From contig OZ025279.1 in assembly GCA_964019165.1 (NCBI GenBank), forward strand, positions 3,675,602-3,739,601: a stretch of 64,000 bases of DNA. The letters are read 5' to 3'. Below the pieces are notes generated by a model. The model was not told the DNA's origin. It saw only the letters and a list, made by a program, of their open reading frames with translations, and did not search any database. Positions 32,878-44,989 of this stretch are shown in pieces. Both the position numbers and the translations under genes were made by a program. This DNA comes from Mastigias papua (Eukaryota > Cnidaria > Scyphozoa > Rhizostomeae > Mastigiidae). Numbering within the stretch: the first letter of the stretch is position 1; each line of letters opens with the position of its first letter.

Positions 32878-32950
32878 GGCCCGATAGCTCAGTTGGTAGA
32901 GCACCGACGTACAAAGTCAGGGGTCGCGAGTTCGAATCCCGCTCGGGTCG
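32878..32950 (+). tRNA. tRNA-like sequence, anticodon ACA; probably a tRNA pseudogene or SINE head
   Basis: The 73-nt sequence folds as a cloverleaf. The acceptor stem is GGCCCGA/TCGGGTC (one G-T pair). The D arm is GCTC...GAGC. The anticodon stem CCGAC/GTCAG has one mismatch, and its 7-nt loop GTACAAA gives anticodon ACA. There is a 5-nt variable loop. The T stem GCGAG/CCCGC has one mismatch and a TTCGAAT loop. The A-box (TAGCTCAGTTGG) and B-box (GAGTTCGAATCCC) promoters are well kept. It is followed by TTATTTTCTCTC, which includes a T4 pol III terminator, and a huge (CT)n(AT)n tract. An ACA anticodon would read Cys UGU, normally decoded by GCA. With two stem mismatches and the microsatellite tail, a tRNA-derived SINE or pseudogene is more likely than a working tRNA. 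Confidence 0.55.
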
Positions 32951-32955
32951 GTTAT

Positions 32956-33125
<170 letters not shown>

Positions 33126-33129
33126 AGGA

Positions 33130-34870
33130 GCTCTTTCTTGGAATATTAAATTTTTATTCATTGAAGCTTCATTGTTTTCAGATACCACCCAAGACTAGAG
33201 AGGAAATACTCCAATACAGACAGATGCTTGAATCGAAAAAAGCTTAATTGGATTTCCTAGACTCATTTTGCAGAAATTTAGTAGAATATTTACCTGTGAT
33301 TTATTGCATATGAATAGAGTGTGCTTTTTGACCTTTGCCATTTAAATTTAATCAAATTTGGACAGAGCCATCGTATTTGTCCTTAACGTGGATATTGTGT
33401 TTCCCTTGCCATTAGTATAGAAATATGTAATGCGATAGTCTAGTAGGAGAGCTCTGTTACCAAGCATGTCCGTAGTGAATTTGTTCAGTTTGGTTCCTTT
33501 TTGGCATTAAAAATCATTTAGAAAATGTGAGATGCTATTTCAAGCAATGCCATATGATGTGTTTTAAGGGTTTTCATTTGAAATTTATGGGAAGTTTTGC
33601 ATTATTGCTTTTAAAGGCAAGCGAGAATGCATCCAAAATCATATTTATATTTCAAAATTCTGTAAGATGTGTATTTATTATGTGGTAATTTCCATGTTTT
33701 AATGTCAAGTGCTCGTTTCCATTTTATAATGATTTTCCATTTTGGTTACTTTGGGTAGGGCCGCCGAGAGGGGGCAATGGGGGAAATTGTCACAGGGCCT
33801 CATAACTCCCTGTGCTTCAAGGCCCTATGAAATAACACTAGCAGTAATTTTCCGGAGTTAATTCCAAGACTCTCAGAATTTTTCTGCTGGCTTCGCACGT
33901 AAGGAGCCTCATTTCTCTTTTGCCCCAGGGGGGCCTCTGAAAATATCTCAGAAGCTCTGACTCTAGGCACTTTGCTCATAAACATGTCACAGTGGATATC
34001 CGCTTATCCGATCGTTTCGCTAGTCCTACCAATTTTTAGGCCATTTGATCTATTCGAACTTTGATTCCAACATAAACTCAAATAAGGATATATAAAAAAA
34101 GTAAGCTTCCCCTTGTGTATGATCAATCAATAAAATCAGTCGATCTGCAGGATCTTACATCTTACCCTCAAAAGGTGTTTAAAACATTGCTTTTGGCATA
34201 TTGGCAATTCATAGAATCCCCGCCAAGCTTGACAAGTTCAGGCTCTCGGACAATTTGCTGTTGGAAGAACTCATCGTTCGACCAGTAAACGGAATAGCAT
34301 GTCCATCGTTTTCACATCGCTGACTGGTATGGAGCAATTTCTACATATAGCATGACAAGACATGACTACAAAAGGAGTACTCTCAGCCATAGCATCTTTT
34401 TCACAGTACTAGCCAGTAGGATTCATATTCCCTGAGGATTGGCAACTATGAAAAGGGTGTGGCCAAGAAAAGCTGCATTCAAAAGGGTGTGGTCCAAGAT
34501 TTCTTCATGAACAGACCCCCTTCTTACGATTTTAGGGCGACACCACATCGCCAAGGTTCATTTTTCCCATTAATTTCAACGCTAAGTACGTTCTCATGAT
34601 TCTCACAGAAAAAACGAGAAAGCTTCGGCAAACCGAACAGATCTCTCCTTGCCAATCGTCCCCTGATTGCACCACTCTTTTCAACCATGGTAGAAAATTT
34701 GATGGAACTGCAGCTATAGACCTTTCACATTCTGGCGTTAACCTGCAGTAGAGCTATTTGCCAAGGATTATAGCGATGACGAATCAGTTGTAGAGAAGCA
34801 CGGCTACTAAAGGTTATCGAAACTGTGCAAATTTTCGTGCTGTTCTTAAAGAAGGGCAGCGGAATCAATT
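33130..34870. other. Non-coding stretch
   Basis: No gene seen. 33760-33970 is relatively GC-rich (GGGGGCAATGGGGG; GCCCCAGGGGGGCC) and may be an old repeat. Confidence 0.45.
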
Positions 34871-34877
34871 CTCAAGC

Positions 34878-35095
34878 CCTGCTCAAACGCTCTCAACATT
34901 TCTCTAAAATCACTAAACATTTTGTTTAGTGAAATGTTCAGAGCATTTGAATACCTTATTTAGTGGTGTTTTGTGTTGTTTAGCGTTGTTAGTCTTGTTT
35001 AGCGAAAATTAATGCCTGTTCAAACTGTTTAGTGCATCTGCTCAACATTTCTATTGTTCATGGTCAAATTTAGTGATATGTTGTGCGTTTGAATA
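34878..35095. repeat. MITE candidate with internal TTTAGTG palindromes
   Basis: The left end (TCAAACGCTCTCAACAT, ~34885) resembles the inverted right end (TCAAACGCACAACAT, ~35088). Inside, CACTAAACA (34914-34922) and TGTTTAGTG (34926-34934) form a perfect 9-bp hairpin, and TTTAGTG/TTTAGCG words recur. Non-coding. Confidence 0.45.
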
Positions 35096-35126
35096 CTCCA
35101 CTCAACAATGTTTATTTGGCGCAGGC

Positions 35127-35399
35127 AGCATAGCCGCCAAATGTTTGATTGGTTGAGGGCTCTTGCAGATTCTATTTTCTCCCAACCCATTTGACCAATC
35201 AGTGAGCAGGATTGTGACTACACGTGAGCTCCACAGCTAAGTTTAGGCCTGTTTTCGGCGTTTTTGCATGTTTTTACCACCCTTCCTACAAAAAACATTG
35301 CATGCCCGAGGAGTGCGATTTTATCGCTGATTTTTTGTCCAACTGGTCTTCATACATTGTCATTTAACCTATATTGGCACCGCCGTGCGATCTCAAAGG
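35127..35399 (+). repeat. 273-bp inverted repeat, left arm
   Basis: Matches 37098-37370 in inverted orientation over 273 bp with only two mismatches by eye. The similarity stops sharply at both ends. Confidence 0.95.
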
Positions 35400-35737
35400 G
35401 GAGGGGAACAGGACCCATCCAAATATTGAGAATTTTTTGCATTTCATTTTTTCAATATTCATCCATGGCTCTCTTTCAGCGATAATATATTTTGATGTAG
35501 ATAATACATAAGCATGCTACAATAAATCAGCGATAATACATAGTGATATAAAATTAAAATACATAAGCATATTAAATAAAACTTAAACAATGAAGACTAC
35601 TATATACGACTTAAAAGTAAATAACTGCTGCTCTTCCTAGAGACCGTGCTTTTGGGAAGTTGCTAGTTGCTAGTGTAGCAAGTACGCTTTTAGTTTTCGC
35701 TTGAACGCGGAAATTGTGTGACTATCTCATCCCACAA
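35400..35737. other. Left part of the inverted-repeat spacer
   Basis: AT-rich, with a duplicated phrase (AGCGATAATA...ACATAAGCAT at ~35480-35515 and ~35529-35568). No gene. Confidence 0.5.
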
Positions 35738-36330
35738 TTAAGCGACAGAATAGTGAAAACTTCTTTTGGAAAATTCTAGGTTTTGCTTTGGGATGTTGAT
35801 ATCACGACAGTTTCTTGTCTCATATGCAGATATCTGAGATCTCATGGTGAGTTTTCCATAAAGAATGCTAGGACATAAGTTATTCAATATCTTATATGTA
35901 ATTACGGCCTTATTGTATTTAGCAAGGTTAAGGTCTGATATCCAATTGCACACCCTCTCGTCCTTTGAATATGCATTTTCAATAAGCGTACGAGCTCTAT
36001 CTTGATCTAGTTTTGTACCTAATAGGTTACCTCATAGTTCGTTTCCATATCTTAGATTAGATTCAACGAAGGATCTGTAGATCTGCTCTAGCTTGGTTTG
36101 AAGTAAAATATCTGCTAGTTTGCGAATTGAGGGAAGCCTACATTTAATTCTTTCCTTGAGACTTTGTATTGTTCAGTGCAAGTTAAGTTTTCATCAACCG
36201 CTAGCCCAAGATATTCTACTTTCTGAATCCTTATCGAATTATCGCCTATCTTTAATTGCACCGGTTGCTGGATACTACTGAGTTGCCATTTATGACCCAC
36301 GATCAGGAATTCGGATTTGCTAGCGTCAAG
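35738..36330 (-). pseudogene. Non-LTR reverse transcriptase C-terminal fragment
   Basis: The minus-strand reading, in two frames, gives 'IRIQKVEYLGLAVDENLTC' (~36240-36180). Then come 'DLNLAKYNKAVITYKILNNL' (~35940-35880) and 'RSQISAYETRNCRDINIPK' with 'SKRSFHYSVA' (~35830-35740). This is the ordinary thumb and C-terminal region of CR1/jockey-type RTs. The Y/FADD core is missing and stops separate the parts. It sits in the spacer of the 273-bp inverted repeat. Confidence 0.7.
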
Positions 36331-37097
36331 ACTAAGTTTATTGCTTCACATCCACTCTGAGGTATTGGCTAATTCCTGAGAAAATGGCAATACCTAAATG
36401 TCTCTAAAGAAATTTCTCTAAAGCAGTGTTATTTATGAGTAAATTATTGAAAGCATTACCGAAAAGCTTGTTATTTCATTTAACTTAGTTCACTTACCTA
36501 TATTCACTGTCACAAAAATAAATTCTGTACTGGGATTGGGATATGCAGTGCATGTAGATAACGACAAGTTTCATTCATAAATCAAGTCACAATCTTTCTT
36601 TGGGCAAAGCCACTTCTTATTCCTCTATGTGCAATGTTCTTTGCTGTTCTCAATACCAACTTCTTTATCTCAAGCGTATCAAAATGAATCGCTCAATCCG
36701 TTTAAGCAGTCATTGCCAAAGACCTACTTTCATTCTGCGATGCGATCAACATCTTTTAAACTTATGGCAAGACGAAACTGACGACTACACTTACGCAGTC
36801 TAGGACTGGAGACTAAAACTCACTCAAAAACGGCGGGAAAATTTTAAGAGTGGGCGTTTTCGTAACATTTAGGTAATTGTTCACGTTTTTCAAAACAAAT
36901 TCGGAATGCCTAGAGGAAAAAAGAAATTATGCTCCAACATTCTTCATTACAAATGGAATTGTTCTTCTCCAGTTTTACTCAATTTGAAAGTTAAACTTGG
37001 ACCTGCAAATGTTTTCTCCAAAGCATTCATATACAATAAAGCCAAACATGGCCTAGTCTGCACTGACTGTTTATTGAAATGTCTTTTCAAACGATAT
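36331..37097. other. Right part of the inverted-repeat spacer
   Basis: No recognised gene. A 75-codon plus-strand frame (36906-37133) starts 'MPRGKKKLCSNILHY', contains a CTDC cysteine pair and runs into the right arm. It could be a small unknown protein or chance. Confidence 0.35.
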
Positions 37098-37370
37098 CCT
37101 TTGAGATCGCACGGCGGTGCCAATATAGGTTAAATGACAATGTATGAAGACCAGTTGGACAAAAAATCAGCGATAAAATCGCACTCCTCGGGCGTGCAAT
37201 GTTTTTTGTAGGAAGGGTGGTAAAAACATGCAAAAACGCCGAAAACAGGCCTAAACTTAGCTGTGGAGCTCACGTGTAGTCACAATCCTGCTCACTGATT
37301 GGTCAAATGGGTTGGGAGAAAATAGAATTTGCAAGAGCCCTCAACCAATCAAACATTTGGCGGCTATGCT
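37098..37370 (-). repeat. 273-bp inverted repeat, right arm
   Basis: Inverted partner of 35127-35399. Confidence 0.95.
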
Positions 37371-38479
37371 GGCGCAGGCGCAGCATTGAGTTCTTTAGAG
37401 CTGTTTTCGCGCCAGATTTATTGTCACATGTGATATCGTTGGAGTTGAGATAGGAATGTCAGCGACCTAAAACTCACTTCTGTTGCAATAAATCGTATGG
37501 AAAGAGTCAATCGAGACTTAGAATTTATAGGTCTTAGCATTGATTCCAAGTGTAATTCAGTCTCCAGGCATCAAGACTTTTCACAAACAGGATCATCCTG
37601 CATCGAGGAAAACGCACAACTCAATCCCACAAATTAGAGCCCTACTGCAGATAGTGCCGTTCAATTGCGAGGCCATATCTATGAGGATATGCTTCTATTT
37701 CAAGAAATACATGGAAATTGAGCCCCTTGAGTTGGAAGCTTTTGTTTTAAATAGATTGATACCAGAGGCCAATAAACCTGCAAAATCTCTCGACTATGAA
37801 AGACCTTATCCGAAGTCTCGAGGACAGAATTGTATCATTAGAAAGGTAACTTTCCTACAAGCAAAATATTATTGAGCAGTTTTCGAAATCCCAAAGGTCA
37901 GAAAACAAGGACCTCAATCATCAAAAACAGCCATGTCCCTCAAGACATGTAATTGAAGGACCAAAGCAGAATACAGATCAAAGCTCTTTCAATAATGTTT
38001 CGACAAAAAGAGACCAAGAACAGCAAAGCAAGTCAAAAAGAAAGCCTTTGAGTGACGAGAATAAAACTCAATCTGAGGAAAACTTAACAACGAACAAAAA
38101 CAAGCAAGAAGTTACAAAGTTAACAGGAATTGCAAATAAAAGTTATGAACAACGACAATCGTGCAAAAGTCAATGATGACGACAATTGTCAATTGAGTGT
38201 CATGGCGGAAGGTCACAATTTCGTGAGCATACCTTAGGTGCACATATCTGCGTCGTACTATGGGCATAAGCAAGTCCTTATTGAAGGTAATCTAGTTTTC
38301 TTTGAATGTAAAAGGTGTGTTACTTCCAAGCGTACTTTTAATCTTCCTATATCCTTGTCTGAAAAATCTGTGGAGCCCCATAGCTTGGCCTAAAGCTGCA
38401 CGTGGGATGGCAAGCGGCAGTTCCACCCACTCTCGCTCTTTAGAAGATCAAATAAAATAGGCTGTTGAGGAGACAATTT

Positions 38480-39172
38480 CCCATGCTGGATTAATTACTA
38501 ATGAACATGTGACTCAGCTACTTGATAAGCTTGAATCACGAATCAATCTTTCTCTTACTAAACTAATCACTGATGCTACGAAACCGCTCTTGGATACAGT
38601 AGATGCTCTTGAAAACAAAGTAGCGTTATACGAGGCTTATTTTAAGGAATTAGATGAAAGAATAGAAGACCTTGAGTACAGATGCGAGATAAAAGTGGAC
38701 GATATTGAGCAATACAGTCGTTGTTCCTGCCTTAGACTTTACGGCCTACCCCTCCCAGAAGGTGGCAAGAATCATCATCCGAATGCCTATCTAAAGTCAA
38801 ACAAATTTGTGAAGATGAGCTCCTGTTACCAATCACTGATGACTGGTTCGATAGAGTTCATAGGATTGGCAAAGTCACAAGGACGGTAAAAATCCATCAC
38901 AGGCCATCATACTAAAGTTTAGGCCCTGGAAGCTACGTGAAGAAACCTACCGCGCTCGGAAAAGTCTGAAAAATGGTCAACGAATTGGCTTAGATTTAAC
39001 ATCTCGCAGAGTCAAATTGCTCCCCCATGCTACCGACAAAAATTAAGGGCAAGCCTGATATTAAATTTGCATTCGCGGATATTAACTGCAGACTTTGTCT
39101 TCGCATGAAGAATGATAGTGTAAGATACTTTATTGGGTATGAGGATTTAGAGAACCTCCTGCAATGTTCCTA
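38480..39172 (+). pseudogene. LINE ORF1 (coiled coil plus RNA-binding region), frameshifted
   Basis: A 126-codon frame (38509-38889) has a coiled-coil pattern ('LENKVALYEAYFKELDERIE') followed by 'DIEQYSRCSCLRLYGLP'. This is the start of the RNA-recognition region typical of LINE ORF1 proteins, which bind the element RNA in the RNP. The protein continues in other frames with 'DRVHRIGKVT', 'KPDIKFAFADINCRLCLRMK' and 'YFIGYEDLENLL', ending at 39172. Several frame changes make it non-functional. Confidence 0.7.
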
Positions 39173-39734
39173 ATTAACATAACTCTCTAGCACTTTTTTT
39201 GTTTTTGTTTTCTTTTGATTAACTTCTCTTAGATATTTGTGTTTATTATAGCTATTTCTTACCCGGCTTTTTCGTTATTGATATTAGTATTCTGATCTGT
39301 ATGGATCATTTGTTTTGGCAAATGTAAAAGAACAACAATAAAAAGCTTGTACCAAGGGATCCTCGTTACCATAGGAATGCCCTCTAACTTCATCGCTGAT
39401 CTTGCTTGTTCGCACCTCTCTAACCTCCGCTAAATGTTATTCGACTCTAGGGACTCTCTTTCACCATTTTACTTAAATAAGGCCCTAGTACGCACGTGGA
39501 TCTAAGGCATTATGGTAACATTGCATGTTTCTACAAATTTAGATTTTGTGGTATTTTCGCTAGTATACTTAAGAGGCTGTATGTTTATTTTTGTTTTAAT
39601 TCTTGGTAACTTTTCATACCACTTATGCAATCAGATTTCATTGAATGGGAAGTGTATTATTTCATGGCTAGATACTTATGCAATCTGCTCTGCGCTCTTT
39701 AGGAGGTCTTTACCTATTTATGACAGTTGATATA
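39173..39734. other. LINE inter-ORF region left of the Tc1 insertion
   Basis: Contains a hydrophobic 72-codon frame (39512-39730) that could be part of the membrane-like N-terminus of ORF2, cut by the Tc1 element. Confidence 0.4.
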
Positions 39735-41204
39735 CACCTGGTGAGCAAAAATATTGCACCTCCTAGTGTTTTCAAAATGGCGGACATGGCACCATGTTCT
39801 GCTCTATGAAAACTGCCTACATTTTCTTTGACCAACCACTTGAGTTAAGCGTTAGAAATTAATATGTCATTAACTATGAACATTGTCAAGATAAACCAGG
39901 CTAGAATTCTGATTACAGTCCACAAGAATTTAGAGTTATTCCAGTATTTCGTTGGGTAGCCACGCTTCTTTTTTACAGCCAAAATTCTTTGTGGAAGAGA
40001 CTCATATAATTTGCCAATAAAATCCCGTGGAATTCGGTCCCGTTCAGATATGACTCTGGTTTGAAGCTCTTCTTTGGTTGTTGGAGGACCTCTTGGGTCA
40101 CTATTAAGCTTGTTTTTTATAAACAACCATATATTTTCAATAATGTTCAAGTCAGGGCTTTGTGCTGGCCATGGCAAAACAGGAACGCCTCGAAGAGAAA
40201 GATGTATCTTTGTGTATGCTGCTCGATGTGGGGGTGCATTATCCTGCTGAAATATGAAAGGCCTATCAGCAGTCCCAAACATCGATTCAACATTGGCAAA
40301 AAGGTTGTCATGTAATAAACAAACATATTTTTCTGCATTTACGGTTCTATCACAGACTACCAATTTACCAACGCCAGTAGGCCCAACACACCCCAAGAAC
40401 ATCAAAGAGATGGCATTTCTGAACGTCTGCTGGAAAAGAGTAGGATCGTTGACCTCTTGTTTTGTACGCCAAACTCGTAGTGTTTTACAGTCATTTTTAA
40501 GTCCAAACCTGCACTCGTCGGAGAAAACCACGTCTTTCCACTCAGCTACTTGCCAGCCCTGAACAGCACTGGCCCACCTTACCCTAGCTTTCCTACTTTG
40601 AAAGGAAACAAATGGTTTTCTTTTTCGGGCATAGTTTCTAATTCCATATTTCTTGAGAATACGTTTCACAGTCCACTTGGAAAGGTTTCCTTGAAGGTGG
40701 GTGGAAAATAGCTCGTTTGTGATAGTTTTCAAATTTGAAAACCTATGCTTCTTTGCAAGACGACAAACATACCCCTCTCCCCGAACATCGACTTTTTTTT
40801 GGTCGTCCACATCTTTTTAGCTTATCAGGATAGCCAGATTTGTCATAGCGCTTACAAATACGTATTACAGTAGGATGGTGACACCCAACAGCTGTTCCAA
40901 TTTTTCTAACGGATAGTCCATTTTTTCGCAAATTTACCACCGAAGCCCTCTCAAAATTTGTAAATTCCTTAGTTTTAGGCATGGCTTCGCATTTTTGCTT
41001 AATCTCTTTTGTTTACAATGTTTTCCTATCGTTCAAAGTGCTAAAATGGCGTCAGCAAGTTTTTCGAATCTCTCGCCAAAACTGAAGCAAAACAAATATT
41101 GTTTAATGGGATAAAATTCACTTTGAATGGATGTGTTTGTGCTGATAGGCCTAAAGTGGCTGCCATTTTCAGACAGGAGGTGCAATATTTCTGCTCACCT
41201 AGTG
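39735..41204 (-). mobile_element. Tc1/mariner DNA transposon
   Basis: A 1,470 bp element flanked by TA. The ends are CACCTGGTGAGCA.AAATATT (left, continuing GCACCTCCT) and the matching inverted right end: ~29 bp with three mismatches. It encodes a single transposase on the minus strand. Confidence 0.9.
39845..40982 (-). pseudogene. Tc1-type DD34E transposase, one frameshift
   Basis: Cut-and-paste transposase in two overlapping frames. The N-terminal helix-turn-helix ('FERASVVNLRKNGLSVRKIG', from ATG 40982) ends at an A8 run near 40795, where the frame shifts. The second frame (40810-39845) continues with 'WTVKRILKKYGI', the first catalytic Asp in 'VVFSDECRF', the second in 'FQQDNAPPHRA' and Glu in 'SPDLNIIENIW'. 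Exactly 34 residues separate the second Asp from the Glu (DD34E, Tc1 type). All three catalytic residues are kept, so the only obvious lesion is the homopolymer frameshift. That could also be a sequencing error. Length is normal for the family (about 340 residues). Confidence 0.9.
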
Positions 41205-41206
41205 TA

Positions 41207-44200
41207 GATCAATGGCGAGCAGCAATAGGTAGTTTTTGTTCATCTAGGACATATGTAAGGACAAAGTTTCATCATTCACACCCCCTTACCATTCTATTAC
41301 AAATTACAACCTTGTACATTGTGCTCTATGTGGTAGTAGCGATCTTAATACCCCTGTTGCCTCTCACTGTCATTATCCAGTGTGTCATAGAGTATGAAGA
41401 CATATGGAAAAAGCTCCTTTTATTATCCTCTGTCTGTTTGCATTGGCTCACTGTAATAGCAGCATATATCCCTTTTACAGCTTCTATATGGCTCCTACCT
41501 CGTTCTTCTTTAAAGTTTCCTCAAAATCACATAGTAAATGGTGAAATGAATCTTACCGAAGGGTATATCAACATATTTTGCCCTATCAGGAATTTTCTTT
41601 TCTTGCTATGGGTGGTATACAAAAAGAATGTTGAAAGTGGAGATATTGAAACTAACCCGAGTCCAATTAATGGACTCTTTAGTTTCTGTACCTGGAACTT
41701 AAACAGCACCTCTGCACGTGATTTCATTCGTGTCTCTCTACTTGAGGCTTATAATACAGTTTATAGTTATGATCTGATAGACATTGGGGAAGCGCATCTT
41801 GATGGGGATATAGATATTGACAAATTGAATCTCAATGGTTATTATTTTATCAATAGTAATCATCCTCAAAACAGAAAGAGGGGAGGCGTTGGACTGTACA
41901 TCAGGGAATCATTTCCATATAGAAGAAGGTCTGACCTTGAGATCCTACCTGAATGCATAATATCTGAATTTCACATAAATTGGAGGAAACATCTATTCGT
42001 TGTACTTTATCGAAGTCCCAGTTAGAATCAAGCCCAGTTCCAAGATTTAATCAATAATTTTGAGAGTTTAGTATCTAAGATAGCTGACGATAGTCCACAC
42101 TGTATGATTATAACGGGCGACTTAAACTGCCGCTCCACAAATAGGTGGGAAGATGACATTGATAATGAGGAAGGAATATCTTTTGAGGCGTCAACGACTG
42201 ATCTAGGCCTTTACCAAATGATATCTGAGCCAATTCACTTTATGGGGTCCTCCAGATCACGTATTGACATAGTATTTACTGAACAACCCAATATTTTCCT
42301 TGAAACTGGTGTTCAACCTTCATTGCATTAGCAGTGTCATCACCAAATTATATATGGTAAACTGATTAGGAATAATCCACCCCCTCCATCACATAATCGT
42401 AGACTATGGTTCTATGATCGAGCAAATGTATCTGCTATTAGAAAGAGCATTGAAATGTATAACTGGCTAAAATCGTTTACTGAGATTAACTGTCCGAATG
42501 AACAAGTCAACCTATTGAACCAAGTATTATTAAACATGTTCAGTGATCTCATTCCTAACAAGATTGTTAAAGTAAAGCCTCAGCTGGCCCCTTGGATAAC
42601 CAAGACCATTAAAAGTTTTCTTCGGAAAAGGAATCGGGCTTATAAGTCCTTTGTTAAAAGTGGTTATTGACAAGAGAGATCCGAAATGATACAACAAAAG
42701 ACACTTCAAGGTACCAGACTTGTAGAAGAGGCAAAACAAAGGTACTTCTTAAAAATAGGCCAGATGCTTTCAAGGGCAGATACTGGCAATAAAATGTATT
42801 GGTCTTTGATAATTAGAGTGCTGAACACAGAAAAGATCCCTTTAATTCCACCTCTTTTAGAAAATGGCAAGTTTGTTTTAGACTTTGAAAGTAAAGCGCA
42901 GATCTTTAACGACTATTTCATACTCCAATGCACAACTCTTGATACTGGCAGTGAAATCCCTAATGCTACTCCCTTGGGCGTTCCTGTTTTGACTGGTTTA
43001 CAGATTTCAGACGAGAAGATTCTGGGTGTTATTCGTTCATTAAATTCAAGCAAAGCACATGGTTGGGACGATATTTCGATAAGAATGATTAAGATATGAG
43101 ACAAGGCACTAATTATTCCACTTAAGATCATTTATGAAAATTGTATTGCAAAAGGGGTTTTCCCACAAATTTGAAAACAAGCCAATGTTGTTCCGGCCCA
43201 CAAAAAAGGTAGTAAATACCTCAAGCAAAATTACCGTCCAATATCCCTTCTTCCTGTTTTTGGGAAAATATGTGAAAAATAAATGTATGGTCATCTGTAT
43301 AAGCATTTCTGTGTCAATAAATTGCTTAATCCAAGCCAGTCAGGCTTCTGTCCAAATGACTCTACAATAAACCAACTGCTATCGATTGTCCATATGGTCT
43401 TCTCTTCCTTCGACTGTAGTCCACCAAAGGATGTTCGATGAGTCTATCTTGATATTTCAAACGCACTTGATTGTGTTTGGCATGAAGGCCTCATTTATAA
43501 ACTATGTAGCTGTGGTGTTTCTGGAAACTTGCTGTCTCTTCTCCAAAGTTTTCTTGATAACAGAAAACAGCGCACTGTCTTGAATGGCAAGGCATCAAAA
43601 TGGGGTTGAATATCTGCTGGCGTTCCACAAGGTTATATCCTGGGCCCCTCTCTTCTTCCTTGTGTACATCAATAACTTAACTGCAAACATTAGGTGCGAC
43701 ATTAAGCCTTTAACTGATGATACTTCACTCTTCAGAACTGCCAATGATTTAAATCAAGCTGCAGCGGACATGAATCATGATCTTAATATTATCAAAAACT
43801 TGGCACATCAAAGGAGTATGCTCTTCAATCCTGTTCCTATGAAGCAAGCTGTCGAAATAACGTTTTCCACGAAAAGAAATTCCATTAATCACCCAGTGTT
43901 GAAATTTAACAACGTACCAGTTGCTAAAGTTGACGAACATAAACATCTTGGGATGATCCTCGACTCAAAGATGTCTTTTGCTAGTCATATCCAGGCAGCT
44001 ACTTTAAAGTGCAGACGCGGAATAGGAATGATAAAATTTCTCTCGACATACCTACCTCGCAAAACCTTAGAGCAGCTGTACAAATCGTATGTAAGACCCC
44101 ATTTAGACTATGGTGATGTAATATATCACGTTCCACACAACGAATGTGAACTTAGTCACACTCCCTTTCTGACCAGAAACGTGGAAAAACTTGAGTAAAT

Positions 44201-44929
44201 TCAATAATCTGCAGCTTTAGCAATAACTGGTGCTTGGAAAGGAGCTTCCCGTGAAAAATTATATGATGAACTTGGTTGGGAATCCTTAAATCTACGTCGT
44301 CGGAGTAGGCGTTTGATTCTTAACAACATTACCCCTGACTACACAAGATACCTTTTACCGCAGTTAAAAATGGTTCCACACTCGTTTCGGAAGGAAGATG
44401 TTGTAGGCCAGATATGGGCATGGACTTCAAAACTGAAATCTAGCTTTTACCCTCACTGCCTTTCAGAATGGAACAAACTTGATTCAAGTATCACGTCATC
44501 ATCCTCATTAAGTAATTTTAAGATAAAATTACTAAAACTTATCAGTCCTCTTCCTAAGCCGGTTTAAAGCATCTATGACTCGTACGGATTGGCCATCCTT
44601 ACACAGCTACGAGTGGGACTTAGCAAATTAAACTCTCATAAGTTTAGACATAATTTCAGAGAAACAATAAACCCTCTGTGTCCTTGGAACAATGCTATAG
44701 AAGATACGGAACATTGCCCGCTGCTTTGCTGCTCATATGTTGGACTTAGATACGATCTCCTAGCAAGCGTAGCAGTAATATTTCAACTTTATAGTCTTTC
44801 TTCTCCTTCCTCTAATCAAGAGCTCGTAAAAGTTATCTTATATGGTGATAAAAGACTCCCTCTTGATTTAAACAAAAAATTACTTGAAGTAACCTTGAAG
44901 TTTATACATGCAGCAGAACGCTTTAAATA
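41207..44929 (+). pseudogene. LINE ORF2: hydrophobic N-terminus, 2A-like motif, endonuclease, reverse transcriptase
   Basis: Starts to the right of the Tc1 element; the apparent ATG 41099 lies inside Tc1 and is fortuitous. Two or three hydrophobic stretches (~41280-41500) precede 'VESGDIETNPSP' (41630-41665), a degenerate 2A motif. The APE-like endonuclease follows: 'FCTWNLNSTSA' (~41685), 'KRGGVGLYIRESFPYRRR' (~41880), 'ITGDLNCRSTNRW' (~42107) and 'SSRSRIDIVF' (~42250). RT blocks: 'SSKAHGWDDISIRMIK' (~43050), 'QNYRPISLLPVFGKICEK' (~43225), 'DNRKQRTVLNGKASKWG' (~43558), 'SAGVPQGYILGPSLFLVYIN' (~43614-43670) and 'LTDDTSLF' (~43711, YADD box degraded to LTDD). A long C-terminal region ends with 'HCPLLCCSYVGLRYDLL' (~44715). 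About eight in-frame stops and a few frameshifts leave the order intact, so the copy is moderately old. Confidence 0.85.
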
Positions 44930-44989
44930 AGCTTTTCATACATCCTATCGAATATATCTCCCTTTCCCTTATTAAAAAAAATTAGTGGT

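Noticed and set aside
36906..37133. A small Cys-containing protein in the inverted-repeat spacer
   Set aside because: No homology recognised and it runs into the repeat arm; kept only as a note, not as a gene.
41099..41206. N-terminus of the LINE ORF2 starting at 41099
   Set aside because: These codons are the Tc1 terminal region; the open frame there is chance.
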